This document shows positions 6,440 through 15,114 of a DNA stretch of 64,000 bases, in pieces. This stretch comes from Falsiroseomonas sp046052145 (GTDB lineage: Bacteria > Pseudomonadota > Alphaproteobacteria > Acetobacterales > Acetobacteraceae), in NCBI GenBank assembly GCA_046052145.1, contig JBJOMW010000001.1, positions 310,001 to 374,000 of the forward strand, given 5' to 3'. The position numbers and the translations under genes are program-made. The stretch's first letter is position 1. The number at the start of each line of letters is the position of its first letter. Below the pieces are notes generated by a model. That model saw only the letters and a program-made list of their open reading frames with translations. It was not told the DNA's origin and searched no databases.

Positions 6440-9130
6440 TCACCGCAGCTCGCGCGCGATCACCGCGAGCGCCGCGGCCGAGACCGTCACCTGGCTCAGC
6501 ACCGCCGTCACGTCGCGGATCAGACCGCGCGTCTCGAAGGGCGAGGGATCCTGCGGCACTACCACCAGGCTCCCCGGTGGCACGGGCGGCCCGCCCGCTT
6601 GCCAGCCGCTGAGGGCCGCCGGCGCGGATTGCCCATTCGGCAGCACCACGAAGGCGCGCGCGGGATCGGCGAAGCGCTGCGTACCGCCCGCCGCGCGCAC
6701 GTAATCCGCCGCCAGCCAGCCGGGCTGGAAGTGCAGGCTGCCCGGGTTGAGCACCGAGCCGACCACCGTCACCTCGCTCGGCCGTTTCGGGATGACGATC
6801 AGATCGCCCGGTTCCAGCAGCACATCGAGGTCTGGCCGCGCTGCCAGCACCACCGGATTCGCCTCCACCACCATCCGGCCCGCGGCTTGCGCCTGGCGCA
6901 GCGTGGCGGCCAGCTCGCGCCCTGCGCTCACCAGCCCGCCCAGATCGCCGCGCTGCCCGGCCGGCGCGGCATTCGCCTGCCCCGCTGCGACCGAGAGCAG
7001 CGAGGTTTCGATGTCGCGCGCAGCCCGCGCGAAGCCGTCCTGCTGGCGGAGGCGCACGCTTTCGCGCGTGAAGACGGCCCCATAGGCATAGGCCTGCGGC
7101 GTCAGCCCGCCCGCGCGCGCCAGCAATTCCGAGAGCTTTTCGCCGCGACGGATGTCGTAGACGCCTGGGCGGATCACCTCGCCGCCGAGCGTGACCGGCC
7201 CCACCTCGCGGTCGGTGAAGCCGCGGGGGATGCGCACCACGTCGCGCGGAGAGAGCCGCACGGCGCGGAGGTTGCCGCCGCGCAAATCCAGCTTCTGCCG
7301 CGTCAGCGCGATCGCATTGCTGTGCTCCGTCGGCTCCCGCGCCAGCTCCACGGCCGCAAGATCGGCGCCCTCCGTCACGCCGCCGGCGGCCGCCAGCAGC
7401 AGGTCGAGCGTCGTGTTCTCCAGGATCGGGAACAGGCCGGGCTGCTTCACCTCTCCCGTCAGCAGCTCCGATGTATCCAGCAGAAAGGCCAGCAGCGGCG
7501 GATGATCCTGGAGGATCGGCGGGCAGGCGGGCGCGCCGATATCGGGGAAGCCGGCGCCGCGCGCATGGGCGAAGCGCGCAGGCGCGGCGCGCGCGGCAAT
7601 CGCGAGCATCGTCAGCGCCGGGCAGGCGCCTTCGGCCGGCGCTTCCCCGCGCAGCGCGCGCTGCACCGGGGGGCTCGCCAGGAAGACGATGTCGGCCGCA
7701 CCCAGCACCAGCACCTCGTCGCCTTCGGCGAGTGCGAGATTGGCGGAGCCCGCCATCACCGGCGCCAGGTCGAAGGGCAGGATGCGTCGGGTGCGCGTGG
7801 TGGCATCCAGCCGCAGCACGACGCCCATCCGCAGATAGGGATCGGGCCGCAGCAGCCGCGCATCGGAGAGCAGGCTGCGCAGCGTGGCCCCGCGCGTCGC
7901 CGCGCGGGTGAGGGGTGCGGCGACATGCCCGGCCAGCCGCAGCTGGTTAGCGATGACATCGGCGCCCGGCTGCACCAGCACCGCATCGCCGCGCCGCACG
8001 GCGTCGCCCGGCCGGATTTCCGTGAAGGAGCGCCGGCCGGCTGCGTCCGTGCCCTGCACCAGGAAGCGGTTGCCCACCGGCCGCAGCGGATCGCCCGCCA
8101 GGCGCAGCAGCGAGGCCAGCGGCGCGGATGCCACGCCCGCAGGCAATTCGTAGATCGCCGGGCGCGTGACGTCGCCGGCGATCGCCACGACACTGCCGAG
8201 CGCGGGCACCAGGATGCGCTCGCCTTCCCGGAGGCGGATATCGCCGCTGCCGCCTTCGCCGGCGATGACGCTGTAGAGGTCGAGCATGCGCGTGCCCTCA
8301 GGGCCCTCGATGCGGATGGCGCGGAGCGAGCCTGATTTGCGCACGCCGCCCGCCTGTTGCAGCGCATCCAGCACGGAGGACAGCGCGGTCAGCGTCTGCA
8401 TCCCCGGCCGCTGCACCTCGCCGCCGACAAAGACCGAGATCTGCCGCAGCTGCCCGACGGAGAGGAACAGCTCCGTCCCCGGCATGTCGCGCGCGATGCG
8501 CCCTTCCAGCTCCGCGCGCAGCTCGCGCAGCGTGCGGCCGGCGGCGGGTACGGGCGGCAGGTCGGGCGGGATGAGGGTGCCGTCGCGCAGAACGCGGAGG
8601 GTGAAGGTCGCGCGCGTGCGCCCGCGCAGCGCGATCACCAGCTCGTCATCGCGCCCGATCACGTAGTCGTCGGGCAGCGCGCCCATCACCGGCGCGGCGG
8701 CGGGGCCGGCGCGGAAGCTGTCATAGCCGAACTGGCGCAGCGTCAGGCCGAGCCGCTCGGCGAAGAAGGCCTCGGTGTGGGAGAGCGCGTCGCCGGCCGG
8801 CGGCGCGGCGGTGATGGGGGCGCCGGCGGGCGCGGGCCAGGGCGCGGGCCAGGGCGCAGGGGGTACAAGCGGCGCCGGCGGGGCGCGGCCGCTGGCGGCG
8901 TCCAGGATGCGCTGCAGGATCTCCTGCTGCGCCGGGCCCGGCAGCACCGGCAGCGGCGCCCCGCCCGGCAGGGTCGACGGCAGGGCGGGCGGGGCCAGCA
9001 GCCCTGAGGCTGGCGCGCCAAGGGTTTGCGCCGCGGCACGGCCCGGCGCCGCGCTGGCCAGGACCACCGCGGCCAGCGCCACCAGCGGGCCCAGCCCCCT
9101 TGAGCACAACCTAGACACGAAAATCCTCAT
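6440..9130 (-). CDS. Polysaccharide export (OPX) protein with multiple SLBB domains
   Basis: Outer-membrane or periplasmic channel protein for export of the polysaccharide made by the locus that follows. From the ATG at 9130 it has 896 residues: a Sec signal peptide ending near 'GRAAAQ', a Pro/Ala-rich linker, a polysaccharide-export domain beginning at 'DDYVIGRDDELVIALRG', then about six SLBB-like repeats. Repeat cores include 'VFVGGEVQRPGMQTL', 'LTGEVKQPGLFPI', 'TLGGEVIRPGVYDIRRGE' and 'VVGSVLNPGSLHF'. There is no lipobox cysteine, unlike Wza. This is far larger than Wza (~380). An upstream in-frame ATG at 9160 is possible but would overlap the divergent promoter region. It ends 15 bp from opgH, convergently. 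Confidence 0.88.
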   Translation of the reverse strand: MRIFVSRLCSRGLGPLVALAAVVLASAAPGRAAAQTLGAPASGLLAPPALPSTLPGGAPLPVLPGPAQQEILQRILDAASGRAPPAPLVPPAPWPAPWPAPAGAPITAAPPAGDALSHTEAFFAERLGLTLRQFGYDSFRAGPAAAPVMGALPDDYVIGRDDELVIALRGRTRATFTLRVLRDGTLIPPDLPPVPAAGRTLRELRAELEGRIARDMPGTELFLSVGQLRQISVFVGGEVQRPGMQTLTALSSVLDALQQAGGVRKSGSLRAIRIEGPEGTRMLDLYSVIAGEGGSGDIRLREGERILVPALGSVVAIAGDVTRPAIYELPAGVASAPLASLLRLAGDPLRPVGNRFLVQGTDAAGRRSFTEIRPGDAVRRGDAVLVQPGADVIANQLRLAGHVAAPLTRAATRGATLRSLLSDARLLRPDPYLRMGVVLRLDATTRTRRILPFDLAPVMAGSANLALAEGDEVLVLGAADIVFLASPPVQRALRGEAPAEGACPALTMLAIAARAAPARFAHARGAGFPDIGAPACPPILQDHPPLLAFLLDTSELLTGEVKQPGLFPILENTTLDLLLAAAGGVTEGADLAAVELAREPTEHSNAIALTRQKLDLRGGNLRAVRLSPRDVVRIPRGFTDREVGPVTLGGEVIRPGVYDIRRGEKLSELLARAGGLTPQAYAYGAVFTRESVRLRQQDGFARAARDIETSLLSVAAGQANAAPAGQRGDLGGLVSAGRELAATLRQAQAAGRMVVEANPVVLAARPDLDVLLEPGDLIVIPKRPSEVTVVGSVLNPGSLHFQPGWLAADYVRAAGGTQRFADPARAFVVLPNGQSAPAALSGWQAGGPPVPPGSLVVVPQDPSPFETRGLIRDVTAVLSQVTVSAAALAVIARELR

Positions 9131-9166
9131 CAGCTTCACTATTGCTGATAGCGTGGGCATTCATCA

Positions 9167-10963
9167 ATGGCTGACCAAGATCGGATGCGCCCTGCGGTAC
9201 TCGTCCCGGTTGTGATGTCGGACCCGCTGCAAGCGGCGCCGGCCCCGGCCGCATGGCTGACCATGGCCGACGCCGCTTGGCGGCTGGGGCCGAGGCCGGT
9301 CGGGCTATGGCTCGCCGACCGGCTGCTGCGCCGGCTGGGCGTGGCACGCCGTCGTCTGCCCGATCTTCCCCTGCCCCAGGGCTCCTTCCTGACGGCCGCG
9401 CCCCCGCCGCCCGCGCTCGCTTTGCCGCCTGGCGCCGCAGCAGCGCTGTGCGTGGCGGCCGCGGGGGCGGTGCTGCCGGCCGATGGGCATGTCGGGCCCG
9501 GCCGGGCCGCGCATGCGCTCGACCTGCCGCTCGCCGCCGCCCGCCCGGCCTGGGAGCCCAGCCGGCTGGCTGCGCTGCCGCTACTGGCGCAGGCTGCGCG
9601 CTGCGACCCCGCGGGCGGGCATCTGGCGCGGGCGGAGGCGCTGCTCGCCGCCTGGTGCGCCGCCAACCCGCCCTTTCGCGGGCTGGCCTGGGCCTGCGGA
9701 CAGGAAGCGGCGCTGCGGGCGATGCATCTGGCCTTGGCGCTGGCGCTGCTGGACGCCGACGGCGCGCCGCCGGCGGGCGCGCGCGCGCTGCTCGACCTCT
9801 GCGGCCGGCGCATCGCAGCGACGCCGCTCTATGCCGCCGCGCAGGACAACAATCATCCCGTCTCCGAAGCCGCGGGCGCCTTCGTGGTGGCGCTGCTGCT
9901 CGGCCGCGATACGCGCGCGCCGGCCGCGCGGCTGGCCGCGCATGTGGCGCGGCTGGTGGCGCCGGATGGTGGCTTCGCGCAGGTCTCGGCCGGTTATGCG
10001 CGGCAGCTGCTCGATGTGCTGTCCATCGCCGAATGGCTGCGGCGCCGCCACGGCGCGCCGCCCTTTCCCGCGCCGCTCGCCGCGCGCGCCGCGGCACTGG
10101 CCGCCTGGCTGCACCGCCTCACCGATCCCGCGACGGGCGGCACGCCGCCGCTCGGCCTGTCGGATGATTCGGCCTTCGCCGATCTCTCGCTGGCCGGCGC
10201 GGCCGATGCGCGCGCGAGCGTGGAGCGCGCGGCGCGGCTGTTTGCCGCCTGCGGCGCCGATGCGCCCGATGATCCCGGCTGCGCTTGGCTCGGCCTGACG
10301 CTGCCTGTGGCGCGGCTCGATCGTCCCGCGCGCTGGCGCGCCGCGGGCAGTATGGGCTGGCAGCGCGGCGGCGCGGTGGCGCTGCTGCGCACCGGCCCGC
10401 TGCGCTTCCGCCCTGGCCAGGCCGACCTGTTGCATTGGTCGCTGCGCGACGGTGCGACTTGGGTGATCCGCGATGGCGGCACCGGCAGCTACGACCCGCC
10501 CGGCGCCTGGTGGTGGGCGGCGCTGTCCGGTGCGGCGGCGCATGACGCGCCGGTCTTCGACGGCGCCGAGCCGATGCCGCGCGCCGGCCGCTTCCTGCTG
10601 GCGGGCTGGCCCGCTTTGCGGCCGCTCGACGATGGCGCGGCGCTCCGCGATGCGCGCGGCAACGCCGTCGCCCGCATCATCGGTGGCGAAGGGCGATGCT
10701 GGATGGTGGAGGACCGGCTCGCCGGTCCCTTCCGCGATGTCGCCTGGCATTGGCGCCTCGCGCCCGGCCCGTGGCGGCTGACAGCGACGGGTGCGGAAGG
10801 ACCAGCCGCGACGATCGCGGTCGCGGCCGATGCGCCGCTCACCTTCGCCCTCATCCCGGGGTGGGAGAGCGCGGCCTATGGCGCCATCGCGCCCGTGCCG
10901 GTGTTGCGCGTCGCCGCCGCCGCGCCGGTGCGCCATGTGACCACGACGATCCGCCTGCCATGA
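9167..10963 (+). CDS. Heparinase II/III family protein
   Basis: 598 residues. The N-terminal two thirds are alpha-helical (alpha/alpha toroid type), with 'QDNNHPVSEAAGAFVVA' near residue 225 as in heparinase II/III-like lyases. The C-terminal beta domain has 'GQADLLHWSLRDG' and 'RDGGTGSYDPPGAWW' near residues 415-450, the family's signature region. Such proteins in capsule or exopolysaccharide loci are thought to cleave or edit uronic-acid-containing polymer. No clear signal peptide is seen. It is divergent from the OPX gene, only 36 bp between start codons. Alternative starts exist at ATG 9185 and 9214; none has a strong ribosome binding site. Confidence 0.85.
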   Translation: MADQDRMRPAVLVPVVMSDPLQAAPAPAAWLTMADAAWRLGPRPVGLWLADRLLRRLGVARRRLPDLPLPQGSFLTAAPPPPALALPPGAAAALCVAAAGAVLPADGHVGPGRAAHALDLPLAAARPAWEPSRLAALPLLAQAARCDPAGGHLARAEALLAAWCAANPPFRGLAWACGQEAALRAMHLALALALLDADGAPPAGARALLDLCGRRIAATPLYAAAQDNNHPVSEAAGAFVVALLLGRDTRAPAARLAAHVARLVAPDGGFAQVSAGYARQLLDVLSIAEWLRRRHGAPPFPAPLAARAAALAAWLHRLTDPATGGTPPLGLSDDSAFADLSLAGAADARASVERAARLFAACGADAPDDPGCAWLGLTLPVARLDRPARWRAAGSMGWQRGGAVALLRTGPLRFRPGQADLLHWSLRDGATWVIRDGGTGSYDPPGAWWWAALSGAAAHDAPVFDGAEPMPRAGRFLLAGWPALRPLDDGAALRDARGNAVARIIGGEGRCWMVEDRLAGPFRDVAWHWRLAPGPWRLTATGAEGPAATIAVAADAPLTFALIPGWESAAYGAIAPVPVLRVAAAAPVRHVTTTIRLP

Positions 10964-11027
10964 CAGGCTGCGTCGTCCCTGACGTCCCAACGCGAAGCCG
11001 GACCAGGCCCGGATGAGGAAGGGCGCC

Positions 11028-11879
11028 ATGCCGATCGAGGACCTTCTGGCGGGGATCTGGGCGCGGCGGTTGCGCGTGGCGCTTGTGGCGCTGCTGCTGT
11101 TTGCCGCGGGCGCGGCGGCCATCCTGCTCACGCCGCGCAGCTATGTCGCCGAGGCCGTGGTCGCGCCGGCCGAGACCACGGGCATCGCCACGTCCAGCCT
11201 ACTATCGCCGATGGTACAGCTGGGCGGGGTTCTCGACCCGCGCCCGGTCGGCAATTTCGCCGTCTATCTCGGCGCGCTGCGCTCGGCGGAGGCGGCGGCG
11301 ATGCTGGCGCGCGACACTGCGCTGCTCGCGCTGCTGACGGAGCAGCGCGCCGCTGGGCCCGGCGGCGCCTTGCGCGGCTGGCTCGGCCTGCGCAGCGACG
11401 CCGATCTCGACGATCTGCGCGGCTGGCTTGAGCGGAATCTGGCGGTGACGCAGACGCTCGGCGCGGTGACCTGGACGCTGGCCCTCGCCCATCCCGATCG
11501 CGACGCCGCGCTGGACGCGCTGGAGCGTCTGCACGCCTTCGCCGAGGCCAAGGTGCGCGCCGATCTGGAACAGCTGGCGCGCCGGCGCGTCGCGGCGCTG
11601 GAAGCGCGGCTGGCGCGCGAGGCCGATCTCTACATCCGCCAATCGCTCTATGAGGTTCTGGCGCAGAGCCAGCGCGCCGCCCTGGTCGCCGCGGCGGATG
11701 AGGCGGTGGCGGCGCGGCTGGTCTCCGCGCCGAGCGTCGGGCTGCGCCCCGCCCTGCCGAATCGCGCCTTGTTGCTGCTGCTGCTGCTGGTGGCCGCGCC
11801 GCTGGCCGCGACCGCGCTGGTCGCGGCGGCGGTGCTCCGCGCTGCTCCGCCACACCTGCAAGCGGGGGTGGCGCGGTGA
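11028..11879 (+). CDS. Wzz-like polysaccharide chain-length/co-polymerase protein
   Basis: 283 residues with one N-terminal membrane helix (about 17-36) and one C-terminal helix (about 245-270) around a periplasmic helical region, the layout of Wzz/PCP proteins. After the first helix comes 'SYVAEAVVAPAE', matching the usual Wzz strand. No kinase domain is fused. ATG 11028 is chosen because GAGGAAGGG lies five bases upstream; the in-frame ATG at 11013 is less likely. Its stop overlaps the polymerase start (GTGA at 11876-11879). It probably sets polymer length together with the Wzy-like protein. Confidence 0.75.
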   Translation: MPIEDLLAGIWARRLRVALVALLLFAAGAAAILLTPRSYVAEAVVAPAETTGIATSSLLSPMVQLGGVLDPRPVGNFAVYLGALRSAEAAAMLARDTALLALLTEQRAAGPGGALRGWLGLRSDADLDDLRGWLERNLAVTQTLGAVTWTLALAHPDRDAALDALERLHAFAEAKVRADLEQLARRRVAALEARLAREADLYIRQSLYEVLAQSQRAALVAAADEAVAARLVSAPSVGLRPALPNRALLLLLLLVAAPLAATALVAAAVLRAAPPHLQAGVAR

Positions 11880-13072
11880 GCACGGCGCTGGCGCTGCTGG
11901 CCGGGGTCTTGGCGGCGCTGCTGCAATTGGCCGGCAGCCTGAAAACCGCCGCGCCGCTCGCCGCACTGCCCTTCGACCTCACGCTCGTGGTTGTCCTGGC
12001 GCTGCTGCCGGTGCTGGCAATGCTGGCCGTGACGCGGCGATGGGCGGCGGATGGCGCGCTGGCCCTGCCGCTGGCGGCCGCGGCGCTGCTGATGCTGTGG
12101 CTGGTCGTCGCGGGGAGCTGGACCGTCTCGCGCAGCGTGGCGGCGGCGAAACTGCCAGAGGTGGTGCTGGTCGCGCCGGCGATGCTGGCCGCCGGGCTGC
12201 TGGCCGGCGCCGAGCCCCGTGCGCGCGGGGCGTTGGCCGCCACATCGCTGCTGCTCGGCCTTGGGCTTGCGGCGCTGATCGCCTGGGGCGTCGCCGCCGG
12301 CCCGGCGGCGCTGCTGGCGGGCGGCGAGGCGCGGCTGCATCACCAGCTGGCGGGTCTCGCGCTGGCCATCGCGGCCGGGCTGGCGGCGCTGCGCCTGGCC
12401 GCTGCGCGAGGTGTCGTGCGGGTGCTTTGGCTTGCGCTGGTGCTGGTGTTGGTAGCGGCGGCCCTGATGCCGGGCGGGCGTACAGCACTGGTCGCACTCG
12501 GGCTCGGCGTTGCGCTGGCGCCGGCGCTGCGCTTCGCGTTGGCCCGCCGAGCTGCGGCGGCGCTGGGCTGGCTTATCGCTTGCGGCGCGGTGCTGATCAT
12601 CGCGCTGGTCACCCTCTCGCTGCACCCGGCAGAGGCCGATGGCCTGCGCACTCTGCACCGCCTGACCGCCGATGCCGCCGGGCTGGAGGCGCGGCTTGGC
12701 CTGTGGGCCGCCGCGTTGGCCTGGGCCGGAGAGGCCGCGCCGCTCGGCCTCGGCACGGGCGCCTTTCAGATCGCCGCCGGCCATGGTGAGCGGCGCGGCC
12801 TCTATCCGCACAACCACGCGCTGGAGGTTTTGGCCGAGGCCGGCCTGCCCGGGCTGCTGTTGTGGATCGGCGCCTTCGGGGGCGGGCTGGTGGTGGCGCT
12901 GCGCGCGCTGCGCCGCGTCGCGCCCCGCCGCGCCGCGGAGATCGTGGCGATGGTGCTGCCGGTGGCGCTGACGATCATGGTTTCGACCGACCTAGGCAAT
13001 CGCATGGCCTGGTTCGCGCTCGGGCTCGCGCTGAGCCTTGGTGTCGCCTCGCGCGAGGCGCGTCATGTGTGA
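11876..13072 (+). CDS. O-antigen ligase/polymerase (Wzy-like) family membrane protein
   Basis: 398 residues, about ten to twelve hydrophobic helices in a very Ala/Leu-rich protein. Near residue 305, 'LYPHNHALEVLAEAGLPG' is the typical Wzy_C/O-antigen ligase loop motif (PHN followed by a helix). The GTG start overlaps the upstream stop. In this locus it is most likely the polysaccharide polymerase rather than a lipopolysaccharide ligase, because an initiating sugar transferase, a chain-length protein and an OPX exporter are neighbours. Its stop codon borders a palindromic repeat element. Confidence 0.8.
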   Translation: MSTALALLAGVLAALLQLAGSLKTAAPLAALPFDLTLVVVLALLPVLAMLAVTRRWAADGALALPLAAAALLMLWLVVAGSWTVSRSVAAAKLPEVVLVAPAMLAAGLLAGAEPRARGALAATSLLLGLGLAALIAWGVAAGPAALLAGGEARLHHQLAGLALAIAAGLAALRLAAARGVVRVLWLALVLVLVAAALMPGGRTALVALGLGVALAPALRFALARRAAAALGWLIACGAVLIIALVTLSLHPAEADGLRTLHRLTADAAGLEARLGLWAAALAWAGEAAPLGLGTGAFQIAAGHGERRGLYPHNHALEVLAEAGLPGLLLWIGAFGGGLVVALRALRRVAPRRAAEIVAMVLPVALTIMVSTDLGNRMAWFALGLALSLGVASREARHV

Positions 13073-13218
13073 TACTGGCGGCAGAGAGCCCCGACATGCG
13101 GCCCGAAGGGCCGAGCGCGCGAATGCGCGCCGCGGCAAGTGCCGCGAAGCCAAGGGCCGCGGATGCGGCCCGCCCGGCGTCTGAGGGGCACGAAGGTGAA
13201 ACCTTCGTGCGCTTGGTA
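13071..13218 (-). repeat. Palindromic repeat element, copy 1 (orientation minus)
   Basis: Read on the minus strand this carries the family modules: 'TACCAAGCGCACGAAGG', a stem CACGAAGGT/ACCTTCGTG (13189-13209), the box CCCTCAGACGCCGGGCG, a stem GGCCGC/GCGGCC, CTTGGCTTCGCG, a GCGCGC/GCGCGC stem and a CGGCCC/GGGCCG stem. The far end (GATACT at 13071) is a decayed version of the terminal GATACC. It starts inside the wzy-like stop codon and runs into the 5' end of the sugar transferase gene. Confidence 0.8.
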
Positions 13219-13804
13219 CGAACGCTGGGGCAAGCGTGGCTTCGATATCGTGGCGGCGCTGCTGCTGCTGGCGGCGCTCGCGCCGCTGCTGGCGCTGGTC
13301 GCGCTGGCCGTGCGGCTTCGCCTCGGGCGGCCGGTGCTGTTCGTGCAGACCCGCGCGGGGCGCGGCGGGCATCCTTTCCGCCTGCCGAAATTCCGCTCGA
13401 TGCGAGAGGGCGCGGGCAGCGATGCGGAACGCCTGGACCGCTTCGGCCGCGCGCTGCGCGCCTCCGCGCTGGATGAGTTGCCGCAGCTTGTCTCCGTGCT
13501 GCGTGGGGAGATGAGCCTGGTCGGGCCGCGGCCGCTGCCGATGGCCTATCTGCCCCATTACACGCCACGCCAGAGGCTGCGCTGCGGTGTGCGCCCGGGG
13601 CTGGCGGGGCCCGGCGTTGCGGCGGGGCGGAACGCTATCGGCTGGGCGGAGCGGCTGGAGCATGACGCCGCCTATGCCGCCGCCCCGCAGCGTTTTCGGC
13701 GCGACCTGCATCTGCTGCGCGCGACGCTCGGTGTGTGGCTGGCTGGGCGGGGGATCCATGCGCCCGGCCATGCAACCATGCCGCCCTTTCGCGGGCCGGA
13801 ATGA
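13163..13804 (+). CDS. Bacterial sugar transferase (initiating phosphoglycosyltransferase)
   Basis: Transfers the first sugar-phosphate to undecaprenyl phosphate at the inner membrane. The core is of the WcaJ/ExoY C-terminal type: 'RWGKRGFDIVAALLLLAAL' (membrane re-entrant helix), 'RAGRGGHPFRLPKFRSM', 'LDELPQLVSVLRGEMSLVG' and 'GPRPLPM'. The product is about 213 residues, the short monotopic form. The 5' end lies in the repeat element: both plausible starts (ATG 13163 with AAGGG upstream, GTG 13196 with GAGGGG seven bases upstream) are inside it. The first 12-23 residues therefore come from repeat sequence. Domain identity is sure; the exact start is not. Confidence 0.9.
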   Translation: MRPARRLRGTKVKPSCAWYERWGKRGFDIVAALLLLAALAPLLALVALAVRLRLGRPVLFVQTRAGRGGHPFRLPKFRSMREGAGSDAERLDRFGRALRASALDELPQLVSVLRGEMSLVGPRPLPMAYLPHYTPRQRLRCGVRPGLAGPGVAAGRNAIGWAERLEHDAAYAAAPQRFRRDLHLLRATLGVWLAGRGIHAPGHATMPPFRGPE

Positions 13805-13911
13805 CCGCTCTGCGGTCATTCGATGGCCGAAAAACAACTCCAGGTTGCGCAAATCCTTGCATCCGAGCCTTCCGCCCCTGCATGCTGCCCCCAACTGGAA
13901 GGCGAGGCACC

Positions 13912-15114
13912 GTGTCGGCGCAGACCGGCCCCACACAGGACAGCGCGCGGCCCGGGCTGCTCCTGCCCTTTCCCACCCGCATGCCCCCGCGGCTGCATCT
14001 GGCCCCGCCGGTGCTCGCCGGGGCAGAGCTGGCCTGCATCCACGCCACGCTGGATGCCGGCTGGCTGGCCCCCGCGGGCCCGGCGCCGGCCGCCTTCGAA
14101 AACGCGCTGGCCAGCGCGACGGGTTTCGCGGGGGTGCTCGCCACCGCCTCCGGCACGGCGGCGCTGCATCTCGGCTATCGGGTGCTGGGGGTCGCGCCGG
14201 GCGATGAGGTCTGGGCGCCGGCGCTGACTTTCATCGCCACCATCGCGCCGGCGGTGCAACTGGGCGCGGTGCCGCGCTTCCTGGACGCCAACGGGCCCGG
14301 CGGCACGCTCGATCCTGGCCTGGTGGAGGAGGCGCTGTCGCACGCTGCGCGGCGCGGGCGGCTGCCGCGCGTGGTGGTGGTGGTGGACAGCTACGGCCAG
14401 TGCTGCGACCTGCCCGGCATCCTGGCCGCCTGCGAGCGTTGGGGCGTGCCGGTGCTGAGCGACAGCGCCGCCGCACTCGGCGCGACAGGGCGCGACGGGC
14501 GGCATGCCGGGCGCGGCGCGCGGCTCGCGGTCTTCTCCTTCAACGGCAACAAGATCGTCACCACCGGCGGCGGCGGCGCGTTGGCCTCGGACGACGCTGC
14601 GCTGCTCGCCCGCGCCCGCGCGCTCGCCGGCCAGGCGCGCGAGGCGGCGGCGCATTACGAACATGAGACGACGGGCTATGCCTATGGCCTCTCCTCGGTG
14701 CTCGCCGCGATCGGGCTGGCGCAGCTGCCGGAGCTGCCCGCGCGCGTCGTGCGCAAGCGCGCGATCTTCGCCGCCTACGCCGCAGCACTCGGCGACCTGC
14801 CCGGTATCGGCTTCCTCGCCGAGCCTGGCTGGGGCCGCGCCAATCGCTGGCTGAGCGTCGCGCTGATCGAGCCCGCTGTGTTCGGCGCGGACCGCGAGGC
14901 GCTGCGCCGCGCGCTGGACGCCGCTGGCGTGGAGAGCCGCCCTGCCTGGAAGCCGCTGCACCTGCAGCCCGCCTTCCGCGATGCCGCCTGCGAGGGCGGC
15001 GCGGCGGCCGCGGCCTTCTTCGAGCGCGCGCTGTGCCTGCCATCGGGTTGCGGCATGACGGAGGCCGAGCAGGCCCGCGTGATCGAGACGATCCGCAGCT
15101 GTGCCCGGCCTTGA
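13912..15114 (+). CDS. DegT/DnrJ/EryC1/StrS family aminotransferase
   Basis: PLP-dependent sugar aminotransferase, 400 residues, expected to convert a nucleotide-linked keto-sugar to an amino-sugar for the polymer. Seen: 'ASGTAALHLGY' (80-90), 'DSYGQCCDLP' (159-168), the PLP-contacting 'SDSAAALG' (183-190), and the Schiff-base lysine K214 in 'FSFNGNKIVTTGGGG'. Length is normal. Start is GTG 13912, with GGAAGGCGAGG just upstream; ATG 13981 would cut the N-terminal segment. It overlaps the next gene by 14 bases. The exact sugar is not predictable. Confidence 0.88.
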   Translation: MSAQTGPTQDSARPGLLLPFPTRMPPRLHLAPPVLAGAELACIHATLDAGWLAPAGPAPAAFENALASATGFAGVLATASGTAALHLGYRVLGVAPGDEVWAPALTFIATIAPAVQLGAVPRFLDANGPGGTLDPGLVEEALSHAARRGRLPRVVVVVDSYGQCCDLPGILAACERWGVPVLSDSAAALGATGRDGRHAGRGARLAVFSFNGNKIVTTGGGGALASDDAALLARARALAGQAREAAAHYEHETTGYAYGLSSVLAAIGLAQLPELPARVVRKRAIFAAYAAALGDLPGIGFLAEPGWGRANRWLSVALIEPAVFGADREALRRALDAAGVESRPAWKPLHLQPAFRDAACEGGAAAAAFFERALCLPSGCGMTEAEQARVIETIRSCARP

